NCBI GenBank assembly: GCA_964636275.1
Contig: CAZWRN010000004.1
Span: 6,120-70,119 of the forward strand
Reading direction: 5' to 3'
Length of the DNA: 64,000 nt
Origin: CAZWRN01 sp964636275
GTDB taxonomy: Bacteria; Patescibacteriota; Microgenomatia; Daviesbacterales; UBA10151
The position numbers and the translations under genes are program-made. The notes under the pieces were generated by a model. It worked only from the letters and a program-made list of their open reading frames with translations. It was not told where the DNA came from and made no database searches. Below, piece after piece: positions 49,513-58,008 of this stretch (its first letter is position 1; each line of letters begins with the position of its first letter).

Positions 49513-52344
49513 TTAATTAGGATAGTGACACTTCTTATACTTCTTACCAGAGCCACACCAGCAGGGATCGTTGCGGCCAATTTTTCCGTGCGATTTTGTA
49601 GCCTGACCTTGTGCTCCGTAGAGTTGTTCTGAAACAACTTGCCCACCTTTTTCTACGGTAACTTTTGTAGTGGCTGTTTGCTCCACAACTTGCCTGGTTG
49701 GTTGCGATGAATACGCCTGATCATTGCTGGAACCCTCCACTTTAACTGACACCCCTTCACCTGGAGTATGATCCATCAGCTGCCCGACTTCTTCTATCAA
49801 ATTTTGCTCATCCAAAGCTTCTTCATGAATCTCAGTAGTTTTAGACAGATCAACTACTGGCTGCGGGGCTTGGTGATGGTGATGATCAACATTAAATTTG
49901 TAGATTCGTCGGGTAATTTCACCATCGATCTCCGCCATCATTCGCTCAAACATATCAAATCCTTCCCTTTTGTATTCAACTAAAGGATCTCTTTGAGCAT
50001 ATCCTCGCAGATTGATACCAGAACGCAAATCATCCATATTTACCAGATGCTGTAACCAAAAAGTATCTATCGTATTCAAATAGACAAATACCTCCATTTG
50101 TCGCATGATCTCACTTCCAACTACTTTTTCTTTCTCTTCATACAAATCTCTGGCCAACTTGATCAAAAACTCATCGATCTGATCGGCATTACCGATCTGT
50201 TTGAGCTGCTCGACCAGATTGTGACGACTACCTTCATCAAAAGGCACAATAGTCCCAAACTCTTCAGCGATCTTTTCATACTCAGTCCCTTCCTGGGAAT
50301 GCATACTGACTATAGAGACAATCTGCTGATCAACTTTTTCTAAAATCAGCTCCTTAAGACTTTTTGCTACTGACTGATCTGTTTCATCTACTATACCCGG
50401 CCGAGTGAATGGTTTTCCCGCTGCAATATGAAGTACCTGATCACGGACGCCGTATATGATCTGACGCTGCTGATTCATCACATCGTCGTATTCGACCGTA
50501 TGTTTACGGATATCAAAATTGTGTCCTTCAACTTTCTTTTGAGCAGACTCAATAGCTTTGGATACCAGACCATGCTCAATCGGCTGATCCTCTGGCATCT
50601 TTAAAAAATTCATCACTTTAGCCACTTGATCACCACCAAAAATCCGCATCAGATCGTCTTCTAAGGAAACAAAAAATTTGGTACCACCTGGATCACCTTG
50701 CCTACCAGAGCGACCGCGCAGCTGATTGTCAATCCTACGAGACTCATGTCTTTCTGTACCGATCACATACAAACCACCCAACTCATCGGCTTTTTTACCC
50801 AGCTTAATATCCACACCTCTTCCGGCCAAATTGGTAGCCACCGTAACTGCCCCTTTTTGTCCTGCATCTGCAATAATCTCAGCCTCTTTTTCATGATTTT
50901 TAGCATTGAGTAAAGCATGAGAGATCTTTTTCTTTTTCAGCAGTGAAGATAAAAATTCATTTTTCTCAATTGATGTAGTACCAACCAATACCGGTTGACC
51001 TGTTTCATGAATCTTAGCAATCTCTTCAGCCACTGCATTGTATTTTGCTGCCTGAGTTTTATAAATTGCATCGGCATAATCCTTTCTAGACATCTGCCGA
51101 TTGGTAGGGATGATGACAACATCCAGTTTATAGATTTTATGAAACTCCTCCGCTTCAGTAGCAGCAGTACCAGTCATACCCGCCAACTTTTCATACATTC
51201 TGAAATAATTTTGAAACGAAACTGTCGCCAAAGTTTGAGATTCTTGCTGAATTCGCACTCCCTCTTTAGCCTCTATCGCCTGATGCAATCCACCTGAATA
51301 GCGTCTACCTGGCATCAAACGACCGGTAAATTCATCTACAATTACCACCTCACCATCACGCACGACATAATCACGGTCCAACTGAAATAAGGCCCGAGCT
51401 TTTAATGCCTCTTCCAAGTGGTGCAGAGCTGAATAATCTTTTTCAAATAAATTGTCCACTCCCAAAAGCTTTTCAACTTTAATGATCCCCTGATCAGTCA
51501 GATGGGACGTTTTCAATTTTTCATCTACTACATAATCTGTTTCAGCATCCAGCTTATCGATGATTTGTTTAAATTTAGCGTATTTCTGAGTCGGTTCCTG
51601 GTCTGGTCTGGAGATAATCAGGGGAGTTCTGGCTTCATCTATCAAAATTGAATCTACCTCATCAACAATAGCGTAATGATGACCTCGCTGAACTTTATTT
51701 TCCAAAGCCAACGCCATATTATCCCGCAGATAATCAAACCCAAATTCATTATTGGTGCCGTAAGTAATATCTGCCGCATAGGCCTCTTTTCTGGAAACTG
51801 GTTTGAGCTTTTTCAATCGCTTGTCAGCGGCATCTTTATTGTTGTATTTAGCATCGTACAAATAGGCTTGTTCATGAACAATCACCGCCACACTCATCCC
51901 CAAAGCATCATAAATAGGGCCATTCCATCCTGCATCACGTCTAGCCAAATAATCGTTGACCGTCACCACATGGACACCTTTGCCTGTAATAGAATTTAAG
52001 TAGACTGCTAATACTGCAGTCAGTGTTTTTCCTTCACCAGTCTTTTGCTCAGCTATTTTCCCTTGGTGCAAAGCAATACCACCCAACAGCTGCACATCAA
52101 AATGACGCATACCCAAAGTCCGGTCGGTGGCTTCACGAACCAAGGCAAAAGCCTCAGGCAACATCGCGTCCAGTGATTCACCTTTTTGAAATCTTTTTTT
52201 TAATTCAACTGATTTATTTTTCAGCTGAACATCAGTTAATTTTTTGGTTTTAGCTTCCAAAGAATTGATTTGGGATACTATTTTTGAGTACTCATTTAAA
52301 GTTCTTTTATTTGCGTCCAGGAATGAAGAAAAGATATTTAACAT
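49513..52344 (-). CDS. secA: Preprotein translocase ATPase SecA
   Basis: A 943-residue SecA. KTGEGKT (residues 101-107) is Walker A, VDEVDSILIDEARTPLIIS the DEAD-type Walker B with the conserved follow-up, TVATNLAGRGVDIKLG and GRSGRQGDPG belong to the second motor domain. The C-terminus RNDPCWCGSGKKYKKCHYPN is the zinc-binding SEC-C motif. SecA drives export through SecYEG at the membrane. A TATAAT box lies 8 nt before the ATG. The 3' end has been copied twice downstream, together with a hairpin element; the coding frame itself is intact. Confidence 0.97.
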   Translation of the reverse strand: MLNIFSSFLDANKRTLNEYSKIVSQINSLEAKTKKLTDVQLKNKSVELKKRFQKGESLDAMLPEAFALVREATDRTLGMRHFDVQLLGGIALHQGKIAEQKTGEGKTLTAVLAVYLNSITGKGVHVVTVNDYLARRDAGWNGPIYDALGMSVAVIVHEQAYLYDAKYNNKDAADKRLKKLKPVSRKEAYAADITYGTNNEFGFDYLRDNMALALENKVQRGHHYAIVDEVDSILIDEARTPLIISRPDQEPTQKYAKFKQIIDKLDAETDYVVDEKLKTSHLTDQGIIKVEKLLGVDNLFEKDYSALHHLEEALKARALFQLDRDYVVRDGEVVIVDEFTGRLMPGRRYSGGLHQAIEAKEGVRIQQESQTLATVSFQNYFRMYEKLAGMTGTAATEAEEFHKIYKLDVVIIPTNRQMSRKDYADAIYKTQAAKYNAVAEEIAKIHETGQPVLVGTTSIEKNEFLSSLLKKKKISHALLNAKNHEKEAEIIADAGQKGAVTVATNLAGRGVDIKLGKKADELGGLYVIGTERHESRRIDNQLRGRSGRQGDPGGTKFFVSLEDDLMRIFGGDQVAKVMNFLKMPEDQPIEHGLVSKAIESAQKKVEGHNFDIRKHTVEYDDVMNQQRQIIYGVRDQVLHIAAGKPFTRPGIVDETDQSVAKSLKELILEKVDQQIVSIVSMHSQEGTEYEKIAEEFGTIVPFDEGSRHNLVEQLKQIGNADQIDEFLIKLARDLYEEKEKVVGSEIMRQMEVFVYLNTIDTFWLQHLVNMDDLRSGINLRGYAQRDPLVEYKREGFDMFERMMAEIDGEITRRIYKFNVDHHHHQAPQPVVDLSKTTEIHEEALDEQNLIEEVGQLMDHTPGEGVSVKVEGSSNDQAYSSQPTRQVVEQTATTKVTVEKGGQVVSEQLYGAQGQATKSHGKIGRNDPCWCGSGKKYKKCHYPN

Positions 52345-52352
52345 GAATCACG

Positions 52353-52358
52353 ATTATA
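52353..52358 (-). promoter_or_regulatory. -10 box (TATAAT) of secA, near-leaderless
   Basis: A perfect minus-strand TATAAT ends 8 nt before the ATG at 52344. Confidence 0.55.
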
Positions 52359-52378
52359 ACAAAATTTGAGCCTAAATA

Positions 52379-52413
52379 CAGTTATCAGTTTTCAGTTGTC
52401 GGTTTTCAGAAAT
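52379..52413. repeat. Heptamer array (CAGTTTT type), left of the GNAT gene
   Basis: CAGTTAT, CAGTTTT, CAGTTGT, CGGTTTT, CAGAAAT in register, continuing in degenerate form to about 52450. Its inverted partner lies on the other side of the GNAT gene. Confidence 0.85.
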
Positions 52414-52474
52414 AGGTTGGACAGTTTTCAGTCAATCAGATTTCAGATAGTCACTCTAACATTTACCATAAAAA

Positions 52475-52906
52475 TTATTTTAGTGGTTTAAAAACCTCAA
52501 TCCAATTACTTTCTTTGAAACCCATTTGTTTATACCACTTGTAAGATTTAAAGTTTGGATTAGTCAGAAGCCGGATCGCAGCAAATTTGTTCTCTTGAGC
52601 ATAAGATTCCATTTTATCCCACAATAGCTGCCCAACACCTTGATTCTGATATTCAGGAATTACCGCAATTGATGCCACAAACAACTCTGTACCAAGTTCT
52701 CGAGTTAAGGGTATTGCCAATATAAATCCAACAATTTTCTTATCGACTAGCGCAATATAATGACACTTCCCAAAGAATCCTTCTTTTATATTTTCAGCTG
52801 CAAACTCGTGAGACCAGTGTTCACCACTCGCATTAAATGTATCAACAAAAATCTTAACTACTTCAGCCAAATCAGTTTCACGCATCAACTCAATCTGAAT
52901 ATTCAT
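52475..52906 (-). CDS. GNAT-family N-acetyltransferase
   Basis: A 143-residue GNAT protein. The acetyl-CoA binding motif A is visible as VIPEYQNQGVGQLLWDKME (R/Q-x-x-G-x-G/A pattern near residue 88), and motif B as YKWYKQMGFKES. Such enzymes acetylate amines on small molecules, ribosomal proteins or antibiotics; the substrate cannot be predicted. The gene is flanked on both sides by inverted heptamer arrays, as if the arrays and gene form one cassette. Confidence 0.85.
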   Translation of the reverse strand: MNIQIELMRETDLAEVVKIFVDTFNASGEHWSHEFAAENIKEGFFGKCHYIALVDKKIVGFILAIPLTRELGTELFVASIAVIPEYQNQGVGQLLWDKMESYAQENKFAAIRLLTNPNFKSYKWYKQMGFKESNWIEVFKPLK

Positions 52907-52964
52907 ACATTGAAATTAACACATCTTAAAACTGATTAACAGACAACCAGTTTACTTAATGCGG

Positions 52965-52992
52965 ATAACCGAAAACGGACAACCGATAACCG
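52965..52992. repeat. Heptamer array (ATAACCG type), right of the GNAT gene
   Basis: ATAACCG, AAAACGG, ACAACCG, ATAACCG in register. Its reverse complement (CGGTTAT, CGGTTGT, CCGTTTT, CGGTTAT) resembles the left array at 52379-52413. Confidence 0.85.
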
Positions 52993-53027
52993 TTAAAGTT
53001 GACAAACCTTTAGCAGTCTCATAAACT

Positions 53028-53033
53028 TATTAT
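53028..53033 (+). promoter_or_regulatory. -10 box (TATTAT) of gene at 53041, likely leaderless
   Basis: TATTAT ends 7 nt before the ATG at 53041. Confidence 0.4.
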
Positions 53034-53040
53034 TACTGCC

Positions 53041-54135
53041 ATGGATAATACCAACAATTCAAATAATTCTCAACCAAATTCACCTTGGTCTCCAGCTGCT
53101 CCCGTAGCCACACCTCCATCAGCTGATCCTTTAGCACAGACACCACCAACAACTCCACCGACTGACCCGGTCATGCCACCAACTGCTCCATTTGGCGCTC
53201 CATTACCAACTGAGCCAACTGCTCCTTCTATGCCTGCCACACCCGAACCTGCCAACTCCCCAGCCTGGTCGGCACCAAGCCAGACAGTTACAGAAACACC
53301 AGCCAGCAGCCCTACTCAACCAGCCGGTACTCCCAGCTGGGATACTCTAGGGGCTCCTGCACCAGCAGCTCCAATCTCTGAACCTGCTCCTGTTACACCA
53401 TCTGCAACTACTGCCCCTATAACATCCACTATGTCTACCCAACCAACTGATGTTAATGCTACTGCTACTCCAGCGCCAACCCCCACCTGGCCTCCAGTAA
53501 ATTCAGCTGAAACTACCCCTGCAGTCTCAGGAATGATAGATCCAGCCACCCAGCCAGCACCTACCAATCCCAATCCAACACCGGCAGGTCCTACCGAAAC
53601 TGCTCCAACTGATTTATCTCATCTGATCGGCAACGAACAACCTCCAGCTGATATCTCTCCCAACAATACCCCTCAAACTGCGGCTGGAGCAGGCAGTCCG
53701 CCCCCTCCAACCGGAGATAACAACGTAGTAATCCCCCCTTCCAATCCACCATCAGGCGGGCAACCACCCAGTACAGCTCCGGCAAATAAAGGGATGAATC
53801 TGTCCATAATTTTAATAATCGTAGGCGTAATTATGCTACTTTTAGTTGCAGCTGGATCTTATTATTTCTTTTTTGGACCAGGACGAGCTCAGACTGAAAC
53901 CACTACCAATTCAGTTCCCGCTGAAACCTCCACCGGAACTTTAACCAATCCTCCGGCACCAGCTCCCCTAAATGAGCCATCTCCTGTTGCCACCAACTCC
54001 GGAACCAGCAGTTTTGGCTCAATGATGAGTGCAACACCATCTGGAACACCAAAAGGATCTGCCTCACCCAAAGCCAGCTCAACCTCAGCGTTAGACATGC
54101 TGAAAGCCAAACAAGCCTCTTCTTCTGCCAGATAA
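53041..54135 (+). CDS. Pro/Thr/Ala-rich single-helix membrane protein, unknown
   Basis: A 364-residue low-complexity protein. Residues 1 to ~250 are rich in Pro, Thr, Ala and Ser and predicted disordered, with PTAPFGAP and TPTWPP-like repeats. A single helix (NLSIILIIVGVIMLLLVAAG) follows near residue 255, then FFFGPG and a Ser/Thr/Pro/Ala tail outside the membrane. No signal peptide is present, so the long N-terminal part is probably cytoplasmic. The composition is like linkers of surface or division proteins. I recognise no domain. Long antisense frames here are by-products of the biased composition. Confidence 0.7.
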   Translation: MDNTNNSNNSQPNSPWSPAAPVATPPSADPLAQTPPTTPPTDPVMPPTAPFGAPLPTEPTAPSMPATPEPANSPAWSAPSQTVTETPASSPTQPAGTPSWDTLGAPAPAAPISEPAPVTPSATTAPITSTMSTQPTDVNATATPAPTPTWPPVNSAETTPAVSGMIDPATQPAPTNPNPTPAGPTETAPTDLSHLIGNEQPPADISPNNTPQTAAGAGSPPPPTGDNNVVIPPSNPPSGGQPPSTAPANKGMNLSIILIIVGVIMLLLVAAGSYYFFFGPGRAQTETTTNSVPAETSTGTLTNPPAPAPLNEPSPVATNSGTSSFGSMMSATPSGTPKGSASPKASSTSALDMLKAKQASSSAR

Positions 54136-54136
54136 T

Positions 54137-54265
54137 TTTTTTAGTTATAAGTTAATTGTTATAGAAACTAGTATAGTTATAAGATTGTGGTTGTTAGTAA
54201 CAATATCTTGCAACTAAAACCAATAACCATACCGGCATCTAAAACCATTAACTTAACTCTATAAC
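54137..54265. repeat. Long heptamer dyad between convergent genes
   Basis: The left half runs AGTTATA, AGTTAAT, TGTTATA, GAAACTA and so on; the right half has AACTAAA, ACCAATA, ACCATAC, CGGCATC, TAAAACC, ATTAACT, TAACTCT, ATAACGG. The halves are roughly complementary over about 50 nt. It separates the Pro-rich gene from serS. Confidence 0.7.
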
Positions 54266-54271
54266 GGGAGT

Positions 54272-55519
54272 TTATTTCTTAGGAGTAATAACCGAAAAAC
54301 CAGTGTAGGGAACCAATACATCCGGGATCTTGATCGAACCATCCTCTTGCTGGCCGAGTTCGATCAAAGACAGAACCCCGCGCGAAGTAGCAATGAGTGT
54401 ACCATTCAAAGTATGAGCAAATTCTGTTCCTTTGTCGGTTTTATAGCGGATATTCAAGTTGCGTGATTGATAATCTGTGGTATTTGAAGTCGAAGTGATC
54501 TCTCCCCAATCTCCTCTCCCTGGCATCCAGGCTTCCAAATCATACTTTTTCACAGCCTGTGAACCCAGATCAGCTGTACACATTTCTAGTACTCTAAAAG
54601 GCACACCTAAACTCTGCCAAAACTCTTTTTCAATTTTTAAAAGCTCCTGATGCATGGCAGCTGAATCCTCAGCTTTAGTATAGACAAACATCTCAACTTT
54701 ACTAAACTGATGAACCCGGTAAAGACCTTTTGAATACTTACCATAGGCACCCGACTCCATCCGAAAACAGTGTGAATACCCTCCATATTTTTTGGGTAGA
54801 TCAGCATCCGCTAAAATCTCGTCAGCATGATAACCGGCTAGTGTCACTTCTGATGTAGCAATCAGTCCCTGATCAGATCCTTCTATTTTATATGTTTGAG
54901 CCTCTTCACCTTTGGGTAAATAACCAGTTCCCAGATAGTACTTTTCCCGGGCCATATCGGGAGTGATCATAGGAGTAAAACCACGAGAATGTAAAAATTG
55001 CATCGCGTAATTTACTACCGCAATTTCCAGCATCGCCCCTTCGTTTTTCAAATAGTAAAAACCACTGCCAGATACCTTAGCTCCAGCTTCAAAATCAATG
55101 ATATCCAAAGCTTTAGCTAGTTCAACATGATCTTTGGCTTCAAAAGCAAACTGAGGAATTTTCCCGACAATCTCTCTTTCAATATTTTCATCCTCACTTT
55201 TACCAACTGGAGCATCATCAGCAGGCAGATTGGGAATCTCAACTATCAGTGATTTAAATTTGCTTTCAGCTTCTTCCAGCTGTGGCTCAAGCTGCTGTAA
55301 CTCTTCTTTGATTTGTTTGGCTTTAGCAATCTCTTCCGGAGTTGGTTTTTTACTTATCTCATTACGAGCTTTACGTAGATCTTCAACTTTTTGCAGCAAA
55401 TCCAACCGCAGTTTATCTGCTTCAAGCACCCCATCCACTACAGATGGATCATAATTTTTCTTAGCAATACCGTCTTTAACTTTGTCCGGTTCAGTTCTGA
55501 TTAAATTAATACTTATCAT
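54272..55519 (-). CDS. serS: Seryl-tRNA synthetase
   Basis: A 415-residue class II synthetase. An N-terminal coiled-coil arm (residues ~25-100, rich in Lys/Glu/Leu) is followed by the catalytic core: GFTPMITPDMAREKYYLGTG, motif 2 HCFRMESGAYGKYSKGLYRVH, and motif 3 HTLNGTLIATSRGVLSLIE. It charges tRNA-Ser. Motif 2 has SGAYGKYSKGLYR in place of the more usual AGRDTRGLIR, so it is a variant but keeps the key arginines. AAAGGA stands before the ATG. Confidence 0.95.
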   Translation of the reverse strand: MISINLIRTEPDKVKDGIAKKNYDPSVVDGVLEADKLRLDLLQKVEDLRKARNEISKKPTPEEIAKAKQIKEELQQLEPQLEEAESKFKSLIVEIPNLPADDAPVGKSEDENIEREIVGKIPQFAFEAKDHVELAKALDIIDFEAGAKVSGSGFYYLKNEGAMLEIAVVNYAMQFLHSRGFTPMITPDMAREKYYLGTGYLPKGEEAQTYKIEGSDQGLIATSEVTLAGYHADEILADADLPKKYGGYSHCFRMESGAYGKYSKGLYRVHQFSKVEMFVYTKAEDSAAMHQELLKIEKEFWQSLGVPFRVLEMCTADLGSQAVKKYDLEAWMPGRGDWGEITSTSNTTDYQSRNLNIRYKTDKGTEFAHTLNGTLIATSRGVLSLIELGQQEDGSIKIPDVLVPYTGFSVITPKK

Positions 55520-55592
55520 TTTTAATCCTTTTACTATGTCATTCTGGCTACTATTATTCTTGGAATTAACCTATGAATAAATAGCCCAGAAT

Positions 55593-56021
55593 CTAACGAT
55601 TGATAATCCCTACGTTGGAATAATACACCTTTTTCTGGTAATTTTCCAATGCCTGAGCCACTTCAGGAGTTAAATTGGGAGGCAAAGCTTCCAATCCAAA
55701 CCATCCGATATCATCACATTTATCCTCTTCACAGTTGCGAATCTCACCTTCCCACTTTGTAGTCTCAAAAAAGAAACAAACATAGTTGTCATCTGAATAC
55801 ATTACCAACTTAAATCTTAAATCCTGAATCTTAACTCCAACTTCCTCTTGCGCTTCCCGAATAGCCGCCGCGTCAGGAAATTCACCTGCTTCAATATGCC
55901 CTGAAGGCAAACTATATTTACCATCTTCATAGCCGGTATTTGCCCGTCGCATCAACAGGATCTGGTTTTCCCGACGAAATAAGACATAGGAAGCGACGTG
56001 TACTTGATGTTTATTATTCAT
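55593..56021 (-). CDS. NUDIX hydrolase
   Basis: A 142-residue NUDIX protein. GHIEAGEFPDAAAIREAQEE with the following VGV is the NUDIX box (G-x5-E-x7-REVxEExGV form) near residue 38. It hydrolyses nucleoside diphosphates linked to another moiety. The first strand VASYVLFRRENQILLMRRA and the later CFFFETTKWEG resemble MutT-like and ADP-ribose-type members. It lies between serS and lysS, so housecleaning of nucleotides is plausible, but substrate is open. Confidence 0.9.
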   Translation of the reverse strand: MNNKHQVHVASYVLFRRENQILLMRRANTGYEDGKYSLPSGHIEAGEFPDAAAIREAQEEVGVKIQDLRFKLVMYSDDNYVCFFFETTKWEGEIRNCEEDKCDDIGWFGLEALPPNLTPEVAQALENYQKKVYYSNVGIINR

Positions 56022-56047
56022 AATTAATCTCTTCAGACCCTCTCTGT

Positions 56048-56121
56048 TTTTCGAACGAATTCTCTAAGAATAACCGTGAGAAATTATCAAAATTAATGTT
56101 ATTTCTCGCTCTGCTCGAAAA
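56048..56121. other. Nested inverted repeats downstream of lysS
   Basis: TTTTCGA/TCGAAAA (56048-56054, 56115-56121) encloses AATAAC/GTTATT (56069-56074, 56098-56103) and the competing pair GAGAAAT/ATTTCTC (56078-56084, 56101-56107). On the minus strand the left edge reads GCGAGAA and the right edge GTTATTCTTAGAGAA, similar to the element behind secA and ppa, but no duplicated gene end is present. Confidence 0.55.
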
Positions 56122-56124
56122 GTA

Positions 56125-57993
56125 TTACTTGCCCCACAGATTTAATCCTCGGGTGATCTCATCCAACTGACTCTTCTCTCCAAACAGACCGATCCCCAGA
56201 TACTCCAGATGATCACTATCCTGCTCACCAATCATCTTTTCCAGCTTTTTATCGTCAGTGGTCTCAATCATATCTTTGGTAAAAGTAATTTCTAAAACAC
56301 CCTCTTTTTGAGCTTGTTCAGTTAATTCTCTAATTTGAGATTTAGTTGCTGAAAGAACCACTATCGGAAACTGACTGTTGCGTGGCAACTTTACTCCATC
56401 TTTAGTTTCAAAATGAGTCCCTGTATCAAAATTATCTGGCATCTTATTTCCGATAAAAGCTGCCATATGGGATAAAGCATTTAGCAATTTCCATTCACCC
56501 AGCTCTTTTTCAACTACCATCACCATTTTTTTATCAAAGTTTTGCTTTTGGTTTTTTGACTCAGACCGCATAGTAGGAAATACTACCGTCTCCCTGATTG
56601 GCCGATCCATTAGCATAGCAAACAACCGTTCAGAAACGCCAAAACCGGTATTTGGCGGCATACCATACTCCATTGCTTCCACATAGTCTTCATCCATCAT
56701 CTGTGCTTCATCATCCCCAGCCGCCCGCAGCTTCATTTGCTCTTCAAATCTCTCCCGCTGATCCAGCGGATCATTCAGCTCTGAAAAGCCTTTTCCTAAC
56801 TCTGATCCCATCGCCAGCACCTGCATCCTTTGAACTAAATTTGACTGCTCAGGAATTCTTTTGGCCAAAGGTTCAACTTCGACCGGATAATCCATCACAA
56901 ACATTGGCTGAATCAGATGAGGGCGAATGGTTTTTTTGTAAATATAATCCAACATTCTCCCTTTACCGAGATTGGGCTCGACTATAACTTTATATTTTTT
57001 CGCCAATTCATATAGATCTTCAACCGTCAGCTTTTCAATATCCACTCCCCATTTTTCATTGAGCAGATCAGTATAGGAAATACGTGGCCATTCACCAGAC
57101 CAGTCAATGGTATGACCTTGCCAAGTAGTTTCCAATTTTCCAAATAGAGCCATGATCACTTGCTGATACATCTCCTGAATCATCTTCATCAGATCGTTGT
57201 AATCTGCATAAGCCCAGTAAAATTCGATCTGGGTATAATCCTGCAAATGCTCCGCATCAATCCCTTCATTTCGGAATATTCGCCCAATCTCAAACACCTT
57301 TTCATAACCGCCAACTAATAATCTTTTGAGAGGCAATTCTAGAGAAATCCGCAAATAAAGGTCGATATCCAAAGCGTTGTGATGGGTGATAAATGGTCTG
57401 GCATCGGCTCCACCCGGCACATTTTCTAAAATCGGCATATCAACCTCTAAAAATCCCCTATCCAGCATAAACTGGCGGATAGTTGACCAAAAAAGGGCTT
57501 TTTTTCTGAATAAATCTTTTACTTCAGGGTTTAGTAATAAATCCAAATATCTTTTACGCAGTCTCTCTTCAGTATCTTTCAAACCATACCAGTCTGAAGG
57601 CAGCGGTAGTAATGATTTGGTTAAGAGTTTAAATGAAGTGACACGGACGGTGGTCTCTCCAGCTTGTGTCTTAAAAACTTCCCCTGATACCTCCAAAAAA
57701 TCACCAATATCCAGATTGGGCAAAAAATCAAAATTCTGAGTAGTATCCTGCTGAAAAAAAAGCTGAATCTTGCCTGATTCATCTTCCAGGTCGGCAAAAG
57801 CGATCTTACCGTGAGGCCGCAACGAACGAATTCGACCAGCTATTGCAACTTTTTGATCCATTAAATCCCGAGCCTCAGAAATCCTCACCCGAGATTGAGC
57901 ATTATCCAAAGTCGCCGGATACGGATCTACCCCCAAATTTTTGAGGTTATTCAACTTTTTTATTCTGTCCTGTTTTAACTGATCAAGCGCCAT
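56125..57993 (-). CDS. lysS: Lysyl-tRNA synthetase (class II) with C-terminal DUF2000-like domain
   Basis: A 622-residue protein, ~120 longer than usual LysRS. Residues 1-490 hold the OB-fold anticodon domain (KVAIAGRIRSLRPHGKIAF) and the class II core: motif 1 FLEVDMPILEN, motif 2 FEIGRIFRNEGIDAEH, motif 3 GFGVSERLFAMLM with RPIRETVVFP. Residues ~495-622 resemble DUF2000 (PF09391), a PTH2-like fold: MVMVVEKELGEWKLLNALSH, FPIVVLSATKSQIREL and a closing LDEITRGLNLWG. LysRS charges tRNA-Lys; the tail could bind tRNA or peptidyl-tRNA, which is inference. A TATACT box lies 7 nt before the ATG. Confidence 0.93.
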   Translation of the reverse strand: MALDQLKQDRIKKLNNLKNLGVDPYPATLDNAQSRVRISEARDLMDQKVAIAGRIRSLRPHGKIAFADLEDESGKIQLFFQQDTTQNFDFLPNLDIGDFLEVSGEVFKTQAGETTVRVTSFKLLTKSLLPLPSDWYGLKDTEERLRKRYLDLLLNPEVKDLFRKKALFWSTIRQFMLDRGFLEVDMPILENVPGGADARPFITHHNALDIDLYLRISLELPLKRLLVGGYEKVFEIGRIFRNEGIDAEHLQDYTQIEFYWAYADYNDLMKMIQEMYQQVIMALFGKLETTWQGHTIDWSGEWPRISYTDLLNEKWGVDIEKLTVEDLYELAKKYKVIVEPNLGKGRMLDYIYKKTIRPHLIQPMFVMDYPVEVEPLAKRIPEQSNLVQRMQVLAMGSELGKGFSELNDPLDQRERFEEQMKLRAAGDDEAQMMDEDYVEAMEYGMPPNTGFGVSERLFAMLMDRPIRETVVFPTMRSESKNQKQNFDKKMVMVVEKELGEWKLLNALSHMAAFIGNKMPDNFDTGTHFETKDGVKLPRNSQFPIVVLSATKSQIRELTEQAQKEGVLEITFTKDMIETTDDKKLEKMIGEQDSDHLEYLGIGLFGEKSQLDEITRGLNLWGK

Positions 57994-58000
57994 AGGCTTA

Positions 58001-58006
58001 AGTATA
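58001..58006 (-). promoter_or_regulatory. -10 box (TATACT) of lysS, likely leaderless
   Basis: Minus-strand TATACT ends 7 nt before the ATG at 57993. Confidence 0.5.
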
Positions 58007-58008
58007 CC

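Noticed and set aside
49312..49536. secA repeats as a diversity-generating retroelement variable region
   Set aside because: The copies are almost identical, with no adenine-specific changes, and no reverse transcriptase or template repeat is present. SecA is not a plausible diversified target.
53070..54110. Antisense reading frames rich in Gly/Val/Ala opposite the Pro-rich gene
   Set aside because: They result from the biased composition of the Pro/Thr/Ala-rich coding strand and have no domain or start signals.
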